6,196 bases of DNA from contig JAKAHT010000019.1 in the NCBI GenBank assembly GCA_021814805.1, forward strand, positions 1 through 6,196, in the 5' to 3' direction. The notes beneath the pieces are model-generated. The model was not told the DNA's origin. It ran no database searches and saw nothing but the letters and a program-made list of their open reading frames with translations. This DNA comes from a bacterium. GTDB lineage: Bacteria; Patescibacteriota; Minisyncoccia; UBA6257; GWB1-50-10. Shown here in pieces: positions 1-5,707 of the stretch. Each line of letters starts with the position of its first letter. Positions within the stretch are counted from its first letter, which is position 1. The position numbers and the translations under genes were made by a program.

Positions 1-1
1 G

Positions 2-133
2 AAGGAATTTTATCCCTATCTCGCGAATGGTAAATTTGTACCGAGAGTCCTTGAAGAAATAAGAAAAAATCATCCGGGGGCTTATAAAATATTCGAGAAG
101 ATGGAATCCGAAGCTAAAGTTGAAAAACAATAA
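2..133 (+). CDS. C-terminal end of an unrecognised protein (5' truncated by window edge)
   Basis: An open frame enters from the left edge and ends at a TAA at 131-133, giving the last 43 residues of a protein (KEFYPYLANGKF... to ...SEAKVEKQ). The tail is hydrophilic and rich in Lys and Glu, with no membrane segment and no motif that I recognise. It ends only 8 bases before the ATG of the hydrolase gene on the same strand, so it is probably the upstream member of the same transcription unit. Its reading frame is supported by codon use like that of its neighbours and by the tight spacing, not by homology. I assign no function. Confidence 0.6.
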   Translation, partial: KEFYPYLANGKFVPRVLEEIRKNHPGAYKIFEKMESEAKVEKQ

Positions 134-141
134 ATCAAAGT

Positions 142-705
142 ATGATCATAGAAAAAAATAAAACCGCTCTTGTTGTGATAGACATCCAAAAAGGGATCGT
201 TAGAAGACAAACCGCTCCCTACTCAGCTGACATAATTATAAAAAACGCTTCTTCACTTGCCGAAGCTTTCAGGAAAGTAGGATCCCCGGTATTTCTTGTC
301 AGAGTCACACCTTCGCCCGACGGACTGGACGCCTTAAAACCTGTAGCCGATGCCGTTATGCAGAGAACCGATTCCCCGGACTGGGCCGACATAGTACCGG
401 AAATGGGACCAAAACCAGGTGATTTTATAATAACCAAGAGACAGTGGGGCGCTTTCTACGGAACAGAATTGGATTTAGAACTCAGGCGCCGCGGTATAAC
501 AACAATTGTCCTTTGCGGCATATCGACCAACATCGGCGTGGAATCGACCGCCCGCTTCGCCTACGAATACGGCTACAATCAAATTTTTGCCGAAGATGCC
601 TCGGCAGCCGCAACAGAAGAGGAACACAAGCACACCATAACAAAAATATTCCCCCGCTTGGGGCTAGTAAGAAAAACTGAAGAAATAATCTCCGCTTTAC
701 TTTAA
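142..705 (+). CDS. Isochorismatase-fold (cysteine hydrolase family) hydrolase, Gly-variant active site
   Basis: This 187-residue protein has the full length of a single-domain isochorismatase-like hydrolase. The family motifs are in order: a first beta strand ending in Asp14 (LVVIDIQKG), Lys99 in TKRQWGAFYGT, and the GISTNIGVESTAR loop at 126-138. Asp14 and Lys99 are the two conserved catalytic residues of the fold. At the position where nicotinamidase-type members carry the nucleophilic Cys (GxxTxxCV) this protein has Gly132, as true isochorismatases such as EntB and PhzD do; Cys125 lies seven residues earlier and is not the equivalent. The RQWGAFYGT and STNIGVESTAR sequences resemble the YwoC-like subgroup, whose substrate I do not know. 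It is probably cytosolic, with no signal peptide. No strong Shine-Dalgarno precedes the ATG. Its stop overlaps the polX start by one base (TAATG), suggesting translational coupling. The family assignment is firm; the reaction is not. Confidence 0.9.
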   Translation: MIIEKNKTALVVIDIQKGIVRRQTAPYSADIIIKNASSLAEAFRKVGSPVFLVRVTPSPDGLDALKPVADAVMQRTDSPDWADIVPEMGPKPGDFIITKRQWGAFYGTELDLELRRRGITTIVLCGISTNIGVESTARFAYEYGYNQIFAEDASAAATEEEHKHTITKIFPRLGLVRKTEEIISALL

Positions 706-2447
706 TGGTTTTCAATAATTCCTTAGCCGAAATATTCCACGAGATAGCCGAATATTTGGACATGGATAACATCCCCTTCAAGCCGCGAGCTTATGAGAAG
801 GCGGCTGAAATCATAGAAAGCCTGGAAGGAGACATCTCCGAAATATACAAAAAAGGCGGCTTAAAATCACTGGAAGAAATACCCGGCGTCGGCGTCTCCA
901 TGGCCGAGAAAATAGAAGAATTCATAAAAACCGGCAAAATAAAATATTTCGAAGGATTAAAAAAGAAAATTCCTGTCGACATGTCCGAACTGAGGAAAGT
1001 GGAGGGCTTGGGTCCTCAATCCATAAAAAAACTTTACGAAAAACTCAAAATAAAAAACGTCGGTGAACTGGAAAAAGCCGCCCAAAAAGGAAAAATACGC
1101 GAGTTAGAAGGATTCGGGAAAAAGAGCGAGGAGAAAATATTAAAAAGTCTTGAGTTTTTGAAAAAATCTTCCGGAAGATTCCTCCTGGGTTCCGTGATAC
1201 CTGAAATAGAAGACATAACCGAACACATAAAAAAGCTGAAAGGAGTCGGTAAAGTAACCATCGCTGGATCAATAAGAAGGATGAAAGAAACGGTGGGCGA
1301 CGCCGATATTCTGGTGACTTCCAAAAAACCGGAACCAATAATGAACTATTTCGTGAATATGCCTGGAGTCATGAAGGTAATCTCTTCCGGTGAAACCAAG
1401 TCAGCTATTAAATTGAAATCGGGACTCAATGTCGATTTAAGAATTGTACCCGAAGAATCTTACGGAGCAGCCCTAAATTATTTCACCGGATCCAAGGCTC
1501 ATAACATTGCTTTACGGGAAATAGCCATCAAAAAAGGATTAAAACTCAATGAATATGGTCTCTTTAAGATAAGCGGCCGCGGCGAAAAGATGGTAGCCGG
1601 CAAAACAGAACAAGAAATATACAAAGCCCTGGGACTTGATTATATCGAGCCCGAACTCAGGGAAAATACCGGCGAAATAGAACTGGCACGTGAAAAAAAT
1701 TTGCCTAAACTCGTAGGTTATTCCGATTTAAAAGGCGATCTTCAAGTTCAAACGGAGTGGACGGACGGTTCCGATTCCATAGAAACAATGGCTCGCGAAG
1801 CCTCAAAAAATGGACTCGAATACATAGTCATAACCGACCACACCAAAAGATTGGCTATGACACATGGCTTGGACGAAAAAACGATATTGAAACAAATGTC
1901 GGAGATAGATAAAGTAAATAAAAAACTAAAATCTTCCGGTATTAAAATAACGGTATTAAAGGGAAGCGAATGCGACATTTTAAAAGACGGGTCGCTTGAT
2001 CTTCCTGATTCTGTTCTTTCCAAACTCGATGTCGTCGGGGCTTCGGTTCATTCTTATTTTAATCTTTCAAGAGAAGAACAAACCGAAAGGATAAAGAAAG
2101 CGATGCAAAACAAGAATGTCGATATCATCTTTCATCCGACCGGCCGGGTTATCCAAAAAAGAGAAGCTTATGACGTGGACATGGATGAGCTTATAAAAAC
2201 TGCCCAAAAAACAGGTACCGTGATGGAGATAGATGCTTATCCGGAAAGACTCGATCTCAAAGACGAATACATAAGAAAATGCGTATCGGCCGGAGTTAAA
2301 ATGTCCATAGATTCCGATGCTCACTCCCCCGCCCATTTCCCGTACTTGAAATACGGTTTGGCGGAAGCGAGGCGCGGTTTCGCCGAAAAAAAAGATATTG
2401 TAAATGCCTGGCCTCTTGAGAAGATGAAAACAATGCTCAAGAAGTGA
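705..2447 (+). CDS. polX: DNA polymerase/3'-5' exonuclease PolX (family X polymerase with C-terminal PHP domain)
   Basis: This 580-residue protein has the usual bacterial PolX length and order. An N-terminal 8-kDa-like region (1-80) and helix-hairpin-helix motifs (IPGVGVSMAEKI 59-70, VEGLGPQSIKKL 99-110, LEGFGKKSEEKI 134-145) would bind gapped DNA. The palm carries GSIRR (188-192), catalytic Asp199 and Asp201, and a third Asp at 244 (NVDLRIVP). The thumb has TGSKAHNIALRE (261-272). The C-terminal PHP metal-dependent phosphoesterase spans about 340-575. Its putative metal ligands include Asp354, Asp378/His379, Glu422, His449, His477 and Asp538/His540. The first PHP motif, normally DLHxHT, reads DLQVQT, so both His are Gln (347, 349). 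The expected role is gap filling and 3'-end trimming in base excision repair; whether the exonuclease is active is uncertain. The gene starts inside the hydrolase stop codon and its TGA overlaps the next start by four bases. Lysine content is high (about 76 of 580 by hand count). Confidence 0.95.
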   Translation: MVFNNSLAEIFHEIAEYLDMDNIPFKPRAYEKAAEIIESLEGDISEIYKKGGLKSLEEIPGVGVSMAEKIEEFIKTGKIKYFEGLKKKIPVDMSELRKVEGLGPQSIKKLYEKLKIKNVGELEKAAQKGKIRELEGFGKKSEEKILKSLEFLKKSSGRFLLGSVIPEIEDITEHIKKLKGVGKVTIAGSIRRMKETVGDADILVTSKKPEPIMNYFVNMPGVMKVISSGETKSAIKLKSGLNVDLRIVPEESYGAALNYFTGSKAHNIALREIAIKKGLKLNEYGLFKISGRGEKMVAGKTEQEIYKALGLDYIEPELRENTGEIELAREKNLPKLVGYSDLKGDLQVQTEWTDGSDSIETMAREASKNGLEYIVITDHTKRLAMTHGLDEKTILKQMSEIDKVNKKLKSSGIKITVLKGSECDILKDGSLDLPDSVLSKLDVVGASVHSYFNLSREEQTERIKKAMQNKNVDIIFHPTGRVIQKREAYDVDMDELIKTAQKTGTVMEIDAYPERLDLKDEYIRKCVSAGVKMSIDSDAHSPAHFPYLKYGLAEARRGFAEKKDIVNAWPLEKMKTMLKK

Positions 2448-3040
2448 AAAACTTCTCAATAATTTTTTTATTTCTTTTGTCTTTGATAGCCGCGTTCTGG
2501 TTCGGCAATATTTTCAATAAAGAAGAACTGATATACGAATCCGCTGGTCCTGATGAAACAAAAACCGAAGAGAATGACGATTCGAATATATTGATAAGCG
2601 AGGTCTTTTTCGGCGATAAGTTCATTCCTCCCTTCGTCGAACTTTACAACACCGGCTATGACGTCAAAGACCTTTCCGGTTTCTCCATAAAAAAATCATC
2701 CGTTGGAGGAAATGAATCCACATTCGTTTCGTCGAAAAGATTCAATAATATCTTAATTAACCCGCGCGGCTACCTTTTGATGTCGGGAGCCAGCTCCACT
2801 ATAAAAGCTGATATCTACTGGCCTAAATCATACAGCTTGCCGAAAAACAATTCTGTTTTAAGCCTTTATAATTCTTACGGTGAAAAGATAGACGAAGTAA
2901 GCTGGAGTTCTCCGCCACAAAAATCAAGTTTGGTAAGAATCTCTTGGAAAGAAAATTATTTCTCCCCGGCTGACGATCCTACTCCGCAAAATTCGAGTGG
3001 TCTTATAAATCTTGTAACAAACACTCAAGGCTCAAGGTAA
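2444..3040 (+). CDS. Secreted lamin-tail-domain (LTD) protein
   Basis: This 198-residue protein begins at GTG 2444, overlapping the polX TGA by four bases (GTGA). That start gives Met-Lys followed by a hydrophobic stretch (residues 4-22), a clear signal peptide or N-terminal anchor; there is no lipobox Cys, and an acidic linker follows (about 34-47). Residues 48-155 match a lamin tail domain, an immunoglobulin-like beta sandwich: ILISEVFF, FVELYNTGYDVKDLSGFSIKK, ILINPRGYLLMSG and a closing GEKIDEVSW. The DPTPQNSSG near the end resembles the tail seen after many bacterial LTDs. Such proteins are common in Patescibacteria and are thought to be extracytoplasmic; their ligands are mostly unknown. 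It is the last gene of the plus-strand unit, and its 3' end overlaps the oppositely oriented transposase gene by 38 bases. A functional link with PolX is not implied beyond co-transcription. Confidence 0.85.
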   Translation: MKNFSIIFLFLLSLIAAFWFGNIFNKEELIYESAGPDETKTEENDDSNILISEVFFGDKFIPPFVELYNTGYDVKDLSGFSIKKSSVGGNESTFVSSKRFNNILINPRGYLLMSGASSTIKADIYWPKSYSLPKNNSVLSLYNSYGEKIDEVSWSSPPQKSSLVRISWKENYFSPADDPTPQNSSGLINLVTNTQGSR

Positions 3041-3749
3041 TAAATAAAAATAGGACGGCGAATTTCTCAAGAGCCACTTCCCTCACCTTTTCCAAATTAT
3101 CGCTTCTGTCTTTCACCCATTCAGCGATAGACTTGCGATAATTTTCCTCACCGTCGAAAAAATCCAAAAGAAAACTCCTTTCGGTTACCGAAGGAAAATT
3201 CCTCCAACCGCAGTAATCCATGTGACTGCTCCATCTGTATGAATTTATAAATTTTATTTCATCTTCCCTCCGGCGGTTCAAATCGAGCGGATTGGCGTGT
3301 ATGTAATAAGGAATGTGCTTCAAATGGGAATTCTTTTTTATATGAACCGACTTGAACCTTCCTTGGAATAGCACGCCGCTCCTTTTGTATTTTTGATTGA
3401 AATAAAGGGCGTAACCGGATCCCAGTTTTTTCATAAAAAGGGTTATGCCGTTATTTTCCTTCTGAATAAGGAGCAGATGAAAATGATTGGGCATAAGAGC
3501 GAAAGCTAAAATGCTCACCAAAGGCTTTTTCTTCTTTGGCTTTTTCTCGTCGTCGTCAAGGCCGGCAATTTTCACGGGGTTTTGGATAAATTTGTAGCCT
3601 ACGCCTATAGAATTGCCTTCTTCATTGAATTCTGACATATCGTGGACAAACCTCAGGTAATCTTTCTCATCCACAAATATTTTTCTTCTGTCGGCACCTC
3701 TATTATAGACATGATATACGGCGCCGTCAGCGATGACCCCTCTTTTCAT
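3003..3749 (-). CDS. REP-associated tyrosine transposase (RAYT), Y1/HUH family
   Basis: This 248-residue protein is read from ATG 3749, the start that gives the family's N-terminus (MKRGVIADGAVYHVYNRG); an in-frame ATG at 3794 only adds 15 unrelated residues. Y1 transposase features are visible: YHVYNRGADRRKIF (12-25), a Lys-rich insert (69-75), the HUH motif in PNHFHLLL (His89, His91), FNQKYKRSGVLFQGRFKSV (117-135), and the YYIHANP segment with catalytic Tyr candidate Tyr149. The family nicks and rejoins single-stranded DNA hairpins; RAYTs are usually single-copy genes associated with dispersed REP palindromes rather than self-moving insertion sequences. No flanking left/right ends of an IS200 type are evident. 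The last 20 or so residues (KFAVLFLFITLS onward) are hydrophobic, lie beyond where relatives usually end, and run into the lamin-tail gene, so the original stop may have been lost. The HUH and Tyr residues are intact, so it may be active. Confidence 0.9.
   Translation of the reverse strand: MKRGVIADGAVYHVYNRGADRRKIFVDEKDYLRFVHDMSEFNEEGNSIGVGYKFIQNPVKIAGLDDDEKKPKKKKPLVSILAFALMPNHFHLLLIQKENNGITLFMKKLGSGYALYFNQKYKRSGVLFQGRFKSVHIKKNSHLKHIPYYIHANPLDLNRRREDEIKFINSYRWSSHMDYCGWRNFPSVTERSFLLDFFDGEENYRKSIAEWVKDRSDNLEKVREVALEKFAVLFLFITLSLECLLQDL
3024..3037. repeat. Tandem duplication of CTCAAGG
   Basis: The heptamer CTCAAGG occurs twice back to back just before the stop codon of the lamin-tail gene and inside the 3' end of the transposase frame. 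It may be chance or a short replication slip. It lies within the 38 bases shared by the two convergent genes. Confidence 0.4.
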
Positions 3750-3754
3750 CTCAT

Positions 3755-3768
3755 TACAATTAATTGTA
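3755..3768. promoter_or_regulatory. 14-bp perfect palindrome with a -10-like TACAAT, upstream of the transposase start
   Basis: TACAATTAATTGTA is a perfect self-complementary palindrome ending 5 bases upstream of the transposase ATG. Read on the minus strand, its first half is TACAAT, a good -10 hexamer. No convincing -35 lies 16-18 bases upstream; the nearest resemblance, TTGGAC, is 20 bases away. If this is the -10, the transcript would start only a few bases before the ATG and be nearly leaderless. The symmetry would suit a dimeric repressor, but AT-rich palindromes also occur by chance. This is a sequence-pattern call only. Confidence 0.3.
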
Positions 3769-3797
3769 CCAATCAAAAGAGCAACACAGTCCAAAAA

Positions 3798-3806
3798 TTA
3801 TCCACA
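3798..3806 (+). promoter_or_regulatory. Single consensus DnaA box (TTATCCACA)
   Basis: The nonamer matches the classical E. coli DnaA-box consensus exactly and lies in the short gap between the transposase start and the terminator hairpin. I found no companion boxes and no AT-rich unwinding region, so it does not support a replication origin. It may be a chance match. Confidence 0.2.
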
Positions 3807-3839
3807 GAAACGTGCGATGTCGGGAGGCGTGTAAAACGG

Positions 3840-3875
3840 AAAAGAGGTTCAGCTATAAAAAGTTGAACCTCTTTT
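3840..3875 (-). terminator. Strong hairpin terminator of the T9SS-tagged propeller gene (possible RAYT-linked palindrome)
   Basis: Arms AAAAGAGGTTCA (3840-3851) and TGAACCTCTTTT (3864-3875) pair perfectly over 12 bp. The stem continues inward by three more pairs, one of them G-U, around a 6-base loop. On the minus strand the hairpin begins 4 bases after the stop codon of the propeller gene and ends in CTCTTTTCCGTTTT, a usable U-rich tract. The plus strand also ends in TTTT, so it could work both ways. It also lies about 90 bases upstream of the transposase start, so it could instead be a REP-like palindrome of the kind RAYT proteins process. The terminator role is the simpler reading. Confidence 0.75.
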
Positions 3876-3879
3876 GGAA

Positions 3880-5319
3880 TCACTTCAAAAGAACCATCTT
3901 TTTCGTAATAGAGAAGCCGGAGCTTGTCTCTAAACGATAAAGGTAGGTGCCGCTGGGAAGCGAGCCAGCAGCAAAGGTCACTTCATGACTTCCTTGATTC
4001 ATTTCACCTTGGACAAGAGTTTTGATCTCTTGTCCTAGAATGTTGTAAATCTTCAAAGTCACGAAAGTCCTTTTTGGAACCGAGAACTGAATAGTGGTCG
4101 TAGGATTAAATGGATTCGGGTAGTTCTGAGAGAGGTGGAAGGTGGAAACGGTAGTCGATGGGACGTTATCAACATCAGTAATTATACCTGGCAAAGGAGT
4201 ACTGCTTTTCCAAACGCTTACCGGATCGCCTACATAAAGGTAGAGCGAATCGTCGAGCGCGAGAGACCAAAGTATTTTACCCCTGTTCAGCATCCCGAGA
4301 TATGTCCAGTGTTTGCCGAGATCCTGAGTCACATAGACACCGCCGTTATCGGTACTTATTCCGTGATCATCATAGGCTACCACCAGACCTACCCTTGAAT
4401 CAGCTAAGAGTGTCCACACGGCTTTCTGCGAGCTGGGATTTGGAATCATGTTCCAGGTACTCCCGTTGTCTTTCGAAACGAAAATACCCTCCGAAGTGCC
4501 GGCAAAGACATTACCGGAATCGTCGCTCACAACCGCATGGGTGAAAACACTGTCGAAGCCGACGTCAGTCCAGGAAATCCCGTCATCCGTTGACCTAAAA
4601 AGTCCGTCACCAACCAGGTGTTCATTGGGCCAATTCCATGGGTCTGGAACCTCTCCCGTAGATATAAATATGGATTTGCTCTTCTTATTAAAACAGGAAG
4701 CTGTGATAGCGGCAGATTTCCATTGATCTCCGCTAAACCGGAATCCTGTATTGGAACAAGTCCAACTCGATCCGTCATTCGTTGATCTGTAAATTCCGCC
4801 ATTATCCCAACTTGTGAGAATAAGCGTTCCTTTATCAGTCTTCAAGAGTGACGTACCCCAAATCGGAGACGGAAGCCCAATGGTGTCAAGAGACCAGGTG
4901 TTACCATTGTTGAGTGACTTATGGAATCCATGCCAGAAGGTTGCTAAAAAGATATTGGATCCATCAGCAACTATCCCATGAACTTCCTGATCTTCCAAAC
5001 CGTCATTGGGATCCAACGGCGGCCCATCAGGTGTCCACGACTTACCTCCATCAGAAGATCTCCATAAGCCCGAGGAGACGGTGCCCGCAAATAAGGTGTC
5101 CCCATATCCTTTTGCGGATAAAGAAGACACATTATACCAATGCGATTCCATCGAATCCGGCCACATGGAATGAAATACTCCTGTGTCACCAAGACCTGGT
5201 CCAGAACCCATTACACTGTATATAATACCGTGACGAGGGGTGGATGCAGGCGCTTGATGCGTAGATAGAGATAAGAATTGGAGAAAAAGAATAACGAGCG
5301 CTAACATCACGCACCTCAC
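3880..5319 (-). CDS. Secreted Asp-box (BNR/sortilin-like) beta-propeller protein with C-terminal T9SS type A sorting domain
   Basis: This 479-residue protein has a hydrophobic signal peptide (about 5-20, cleavage likely near 22-26). A propeller follows with six Asp-box motifs (S-x-D-x-G-x-x-W type) at about 88-95, 135-142, 179-186, 243-250, 282-289 and 331-338. The C-terminus (394-479) is a type A T9SS sorting domain: LSQNYPNPFNPTTTI, VTLKIYNILGQEIKTLV, SGTYLYRL and a final KKMVLLK. Such domains direct export through the type IX secretion system and are then removed; the NYPNPFNPTTTI form is typical of Ignavibacteria and other FCB-group bacteria. No catalytic residues are recognisable, so substrate and role are unknown. 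The longest start is GTG 5319, which supplies an Arg to the signal peptide; ATG 5307 (residue 5) has a GAGGTG site 4 bases upstream and is a real alternative. Lysine is scarce (about 20 of 479) compared with PolX. The gene has its own promoter and terminator and looks foreign here. Confidence 0.9.
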   Translation of the reverse strand: MRCVMLALVILFLQFLSLSTHQAPASTPRHGIIYSVMGSGPGLGDTGVFHSMWPDSMESHWYNVSSLSAKGYGDTLFAGTVSSGLWRSSDGGKSWTPDGPPLDPNDGLEDQEVHGIVADGSNIFLATFWHGFHKSLNNGNTWSLDTIGLPSPIWGTSLLKTDKGTLILTSWDNGGIYRSTNDGSSWTCSNTGFRFSGDQWKSAAITASCFNKKSKSIFISTGEVPDPWNWPNEHLVGDGLFRSTDDGISWTDVGFDSVFTHAVVSDDSGNVFAGTSEGIFVSKDNGSTWNMIPNPSSQKAVWTLLADSRVGLVVAYDDHGISTDNGGVYVTQDLGKHWTYLGMLNRGKILWSLALDDSLYLYVGDPVSVWKSSTPLPGIITDVDNVPSTTVSTFHLSQNYPNPFNPTTTIQFSVPKRTFVTLKIYNILGQEIKTLVQGEMNQGSHEVTFAAGSLPSGTYLYRLETSSGFSITKKMVLLK

Positions 5320-5387
5320 TTTCTTGTTTATTTCCTAATATTTTATTTACAATGCCTTCAATAAAAAGAAGCTTAGGCACTTTTCAT

Positions 5388-5416
5388 ATAGTACCACATT
5401 TTGGAGAAAAAATCAA
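5388..5416 (-). promoter_or_regulatory. Sigma-70-type promoter for the T9SS-tagged propeller gene
   Basis: On the minus strand TTGATT (5411-5416) and TACTAT (5388-5393) are separated by exactly 17 bases, and TGTGG precedes the -10. The expected start of transcription is about 5380, leaving a leader of about 60 bases before the propeller gene. The outer part of the -35 falls in the TCAA direct repeat at the edge of the GIY-YIG cassette, so the promoter abuts that element without containing its sequence. This is prediction from consensus only; a Bacteroidota donor would use a different promoter consensus. Confidence 0.5.
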
Positions 5417-5437
5417 CCCACACACCTAATCGGCTTT
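5417..5437. repeat. Left terminal inverted repeat (21 bp) of the GIY-YIG cassette
   Basis: It begins CCCACACACCTAATCGGC and is the exact reverse complement of 5687-5707. It contains the stop codon of the GIY-YIG gene (TAG on the minus strand, 5426-5428), so the last codons of the protein (Lys-Ala-Asp) are encoded largely by repeat sequence. Confidence 0.85.
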
Positions 5438-5686
5438 TAAAGTCCTATTTATCCTGCGTTTTAATTGACTTAGAGCGTTAGCTCTTAACTTAAGGTTATG
5501 TTCCCTTTCCCTTGCATCTTCTTCAGATTTGTAAGCTTCATAATACACTAACTCAAGTGGTGTTCTTAATTTTGTTGAAAAATTTAAGCCTTTATTATGT
5601 TCTACAATCCTTCGCTTTAAATCATTAGTTGAACCCAAATATAAATTGCCATCCTTTTTGCTTTGTAGGATATAAACATAGAACAT
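5426..5686 (-). CDS. Small stand-alone GIY-YIG nuclease domain protein
   Basis: This 86-residue protein consists of one GIY-YIG domain of the short stand-alone type. It starts FYVYILQS (VYI at 4-6 standing for GIY), then LYLGSTNDLKRRIVEHN (YLG at 16-18, the Arg pair 25-26, His30) and the AREREHNLK helix with the probable catalytic Glu62. All expected nuclease residues are present, so it could cut DNA; the target is unknown. It has no separate DNA-binding domain. The ATG follows the right inverted repeat directly, with no Shine-Dalgarno, and the stop lies inside the left repeat. The cupredoxin stop is 29 bases upstream on the same strand, so transcription may read in from that gene. Such small proteins are abundant in Patescibacteria and Bacteroidota, and their cellular role is poorly defined. 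Here it may serve the mobility of the cassette, which is my inference. Confidence 0.88.
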   Translation of the reverse strand: MFYVYILQSKKDGNLYLGSTNDLKRRIVEHNKGLNFSTKLRTPLELVYYEAYKSEEDAREREHNLKLRANALSQLKRRINRTLKAD

Positions 5687-5707
5687 AAAGCCGATTAGGT
5701 GTGTGGG
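5687..5707. repeat. Right terminal inverted repeat (21 bp) of the GIY-YIG cassette
   Basis: It ends GCCGATTAGGTGTGTGGG and is the exact reverse complement of 5417-5437. Its inner edge directly abuts the GIY-YIG ATG (5684-5686) and its outer edge lies 8 bases from the cupredoxin stop codon. The two arms could fold the whole gene into the loop of one long hairpin in RNA or single-stranded DNA. Confidence 0.85.

Noticed and set aside
2067..2459. 130-residue open frame on the minus strand inside polX
   Set aside because: It lies wholly antisense to conserved PHP-domain codons and has no recognisable domain or start signal. It is a shadow of polX.
3750..3794. Upstream in-frame ATG at 3794 as the transposase start
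   Set aside because: It adds 15 residues with no family similarity and runs through the palindrome and likely -10. The ATG at 3749 gives the conserved N-terminus.
3798..3806. Perfect DnaA box as a sign of a replication origin
   Set aside because: It is a single copy with no cluster, no AT-rich unwinding region and no dnaA or dnaN nearby. One exact nonamer can occur by chance, so it is listed only as a low-confidence site.
3642..3866. 74-residue plus-strand open frame over the transposase start and terminator
   Set aside because: It is antisense to the conserved transposase N-terminus and runs through the hairpin. Its composition is not protein-like.
3003..3880. Complete IS200/IS605 insertion sequence
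   Set aside because: The protein is of the RAYT type, and I see no TnpB gene, no left-end and right-end hairpins on both sides and no tetranucleotide target pattern. It is called as a gene, not as an insertion sequence.
4135..5225. Several plus- and minus-strand frames of 70-103 residues inside the propeller gene
   Set aside because: All overlap the Asp-box coding frame and show no domain of their own. They are shadow frames.
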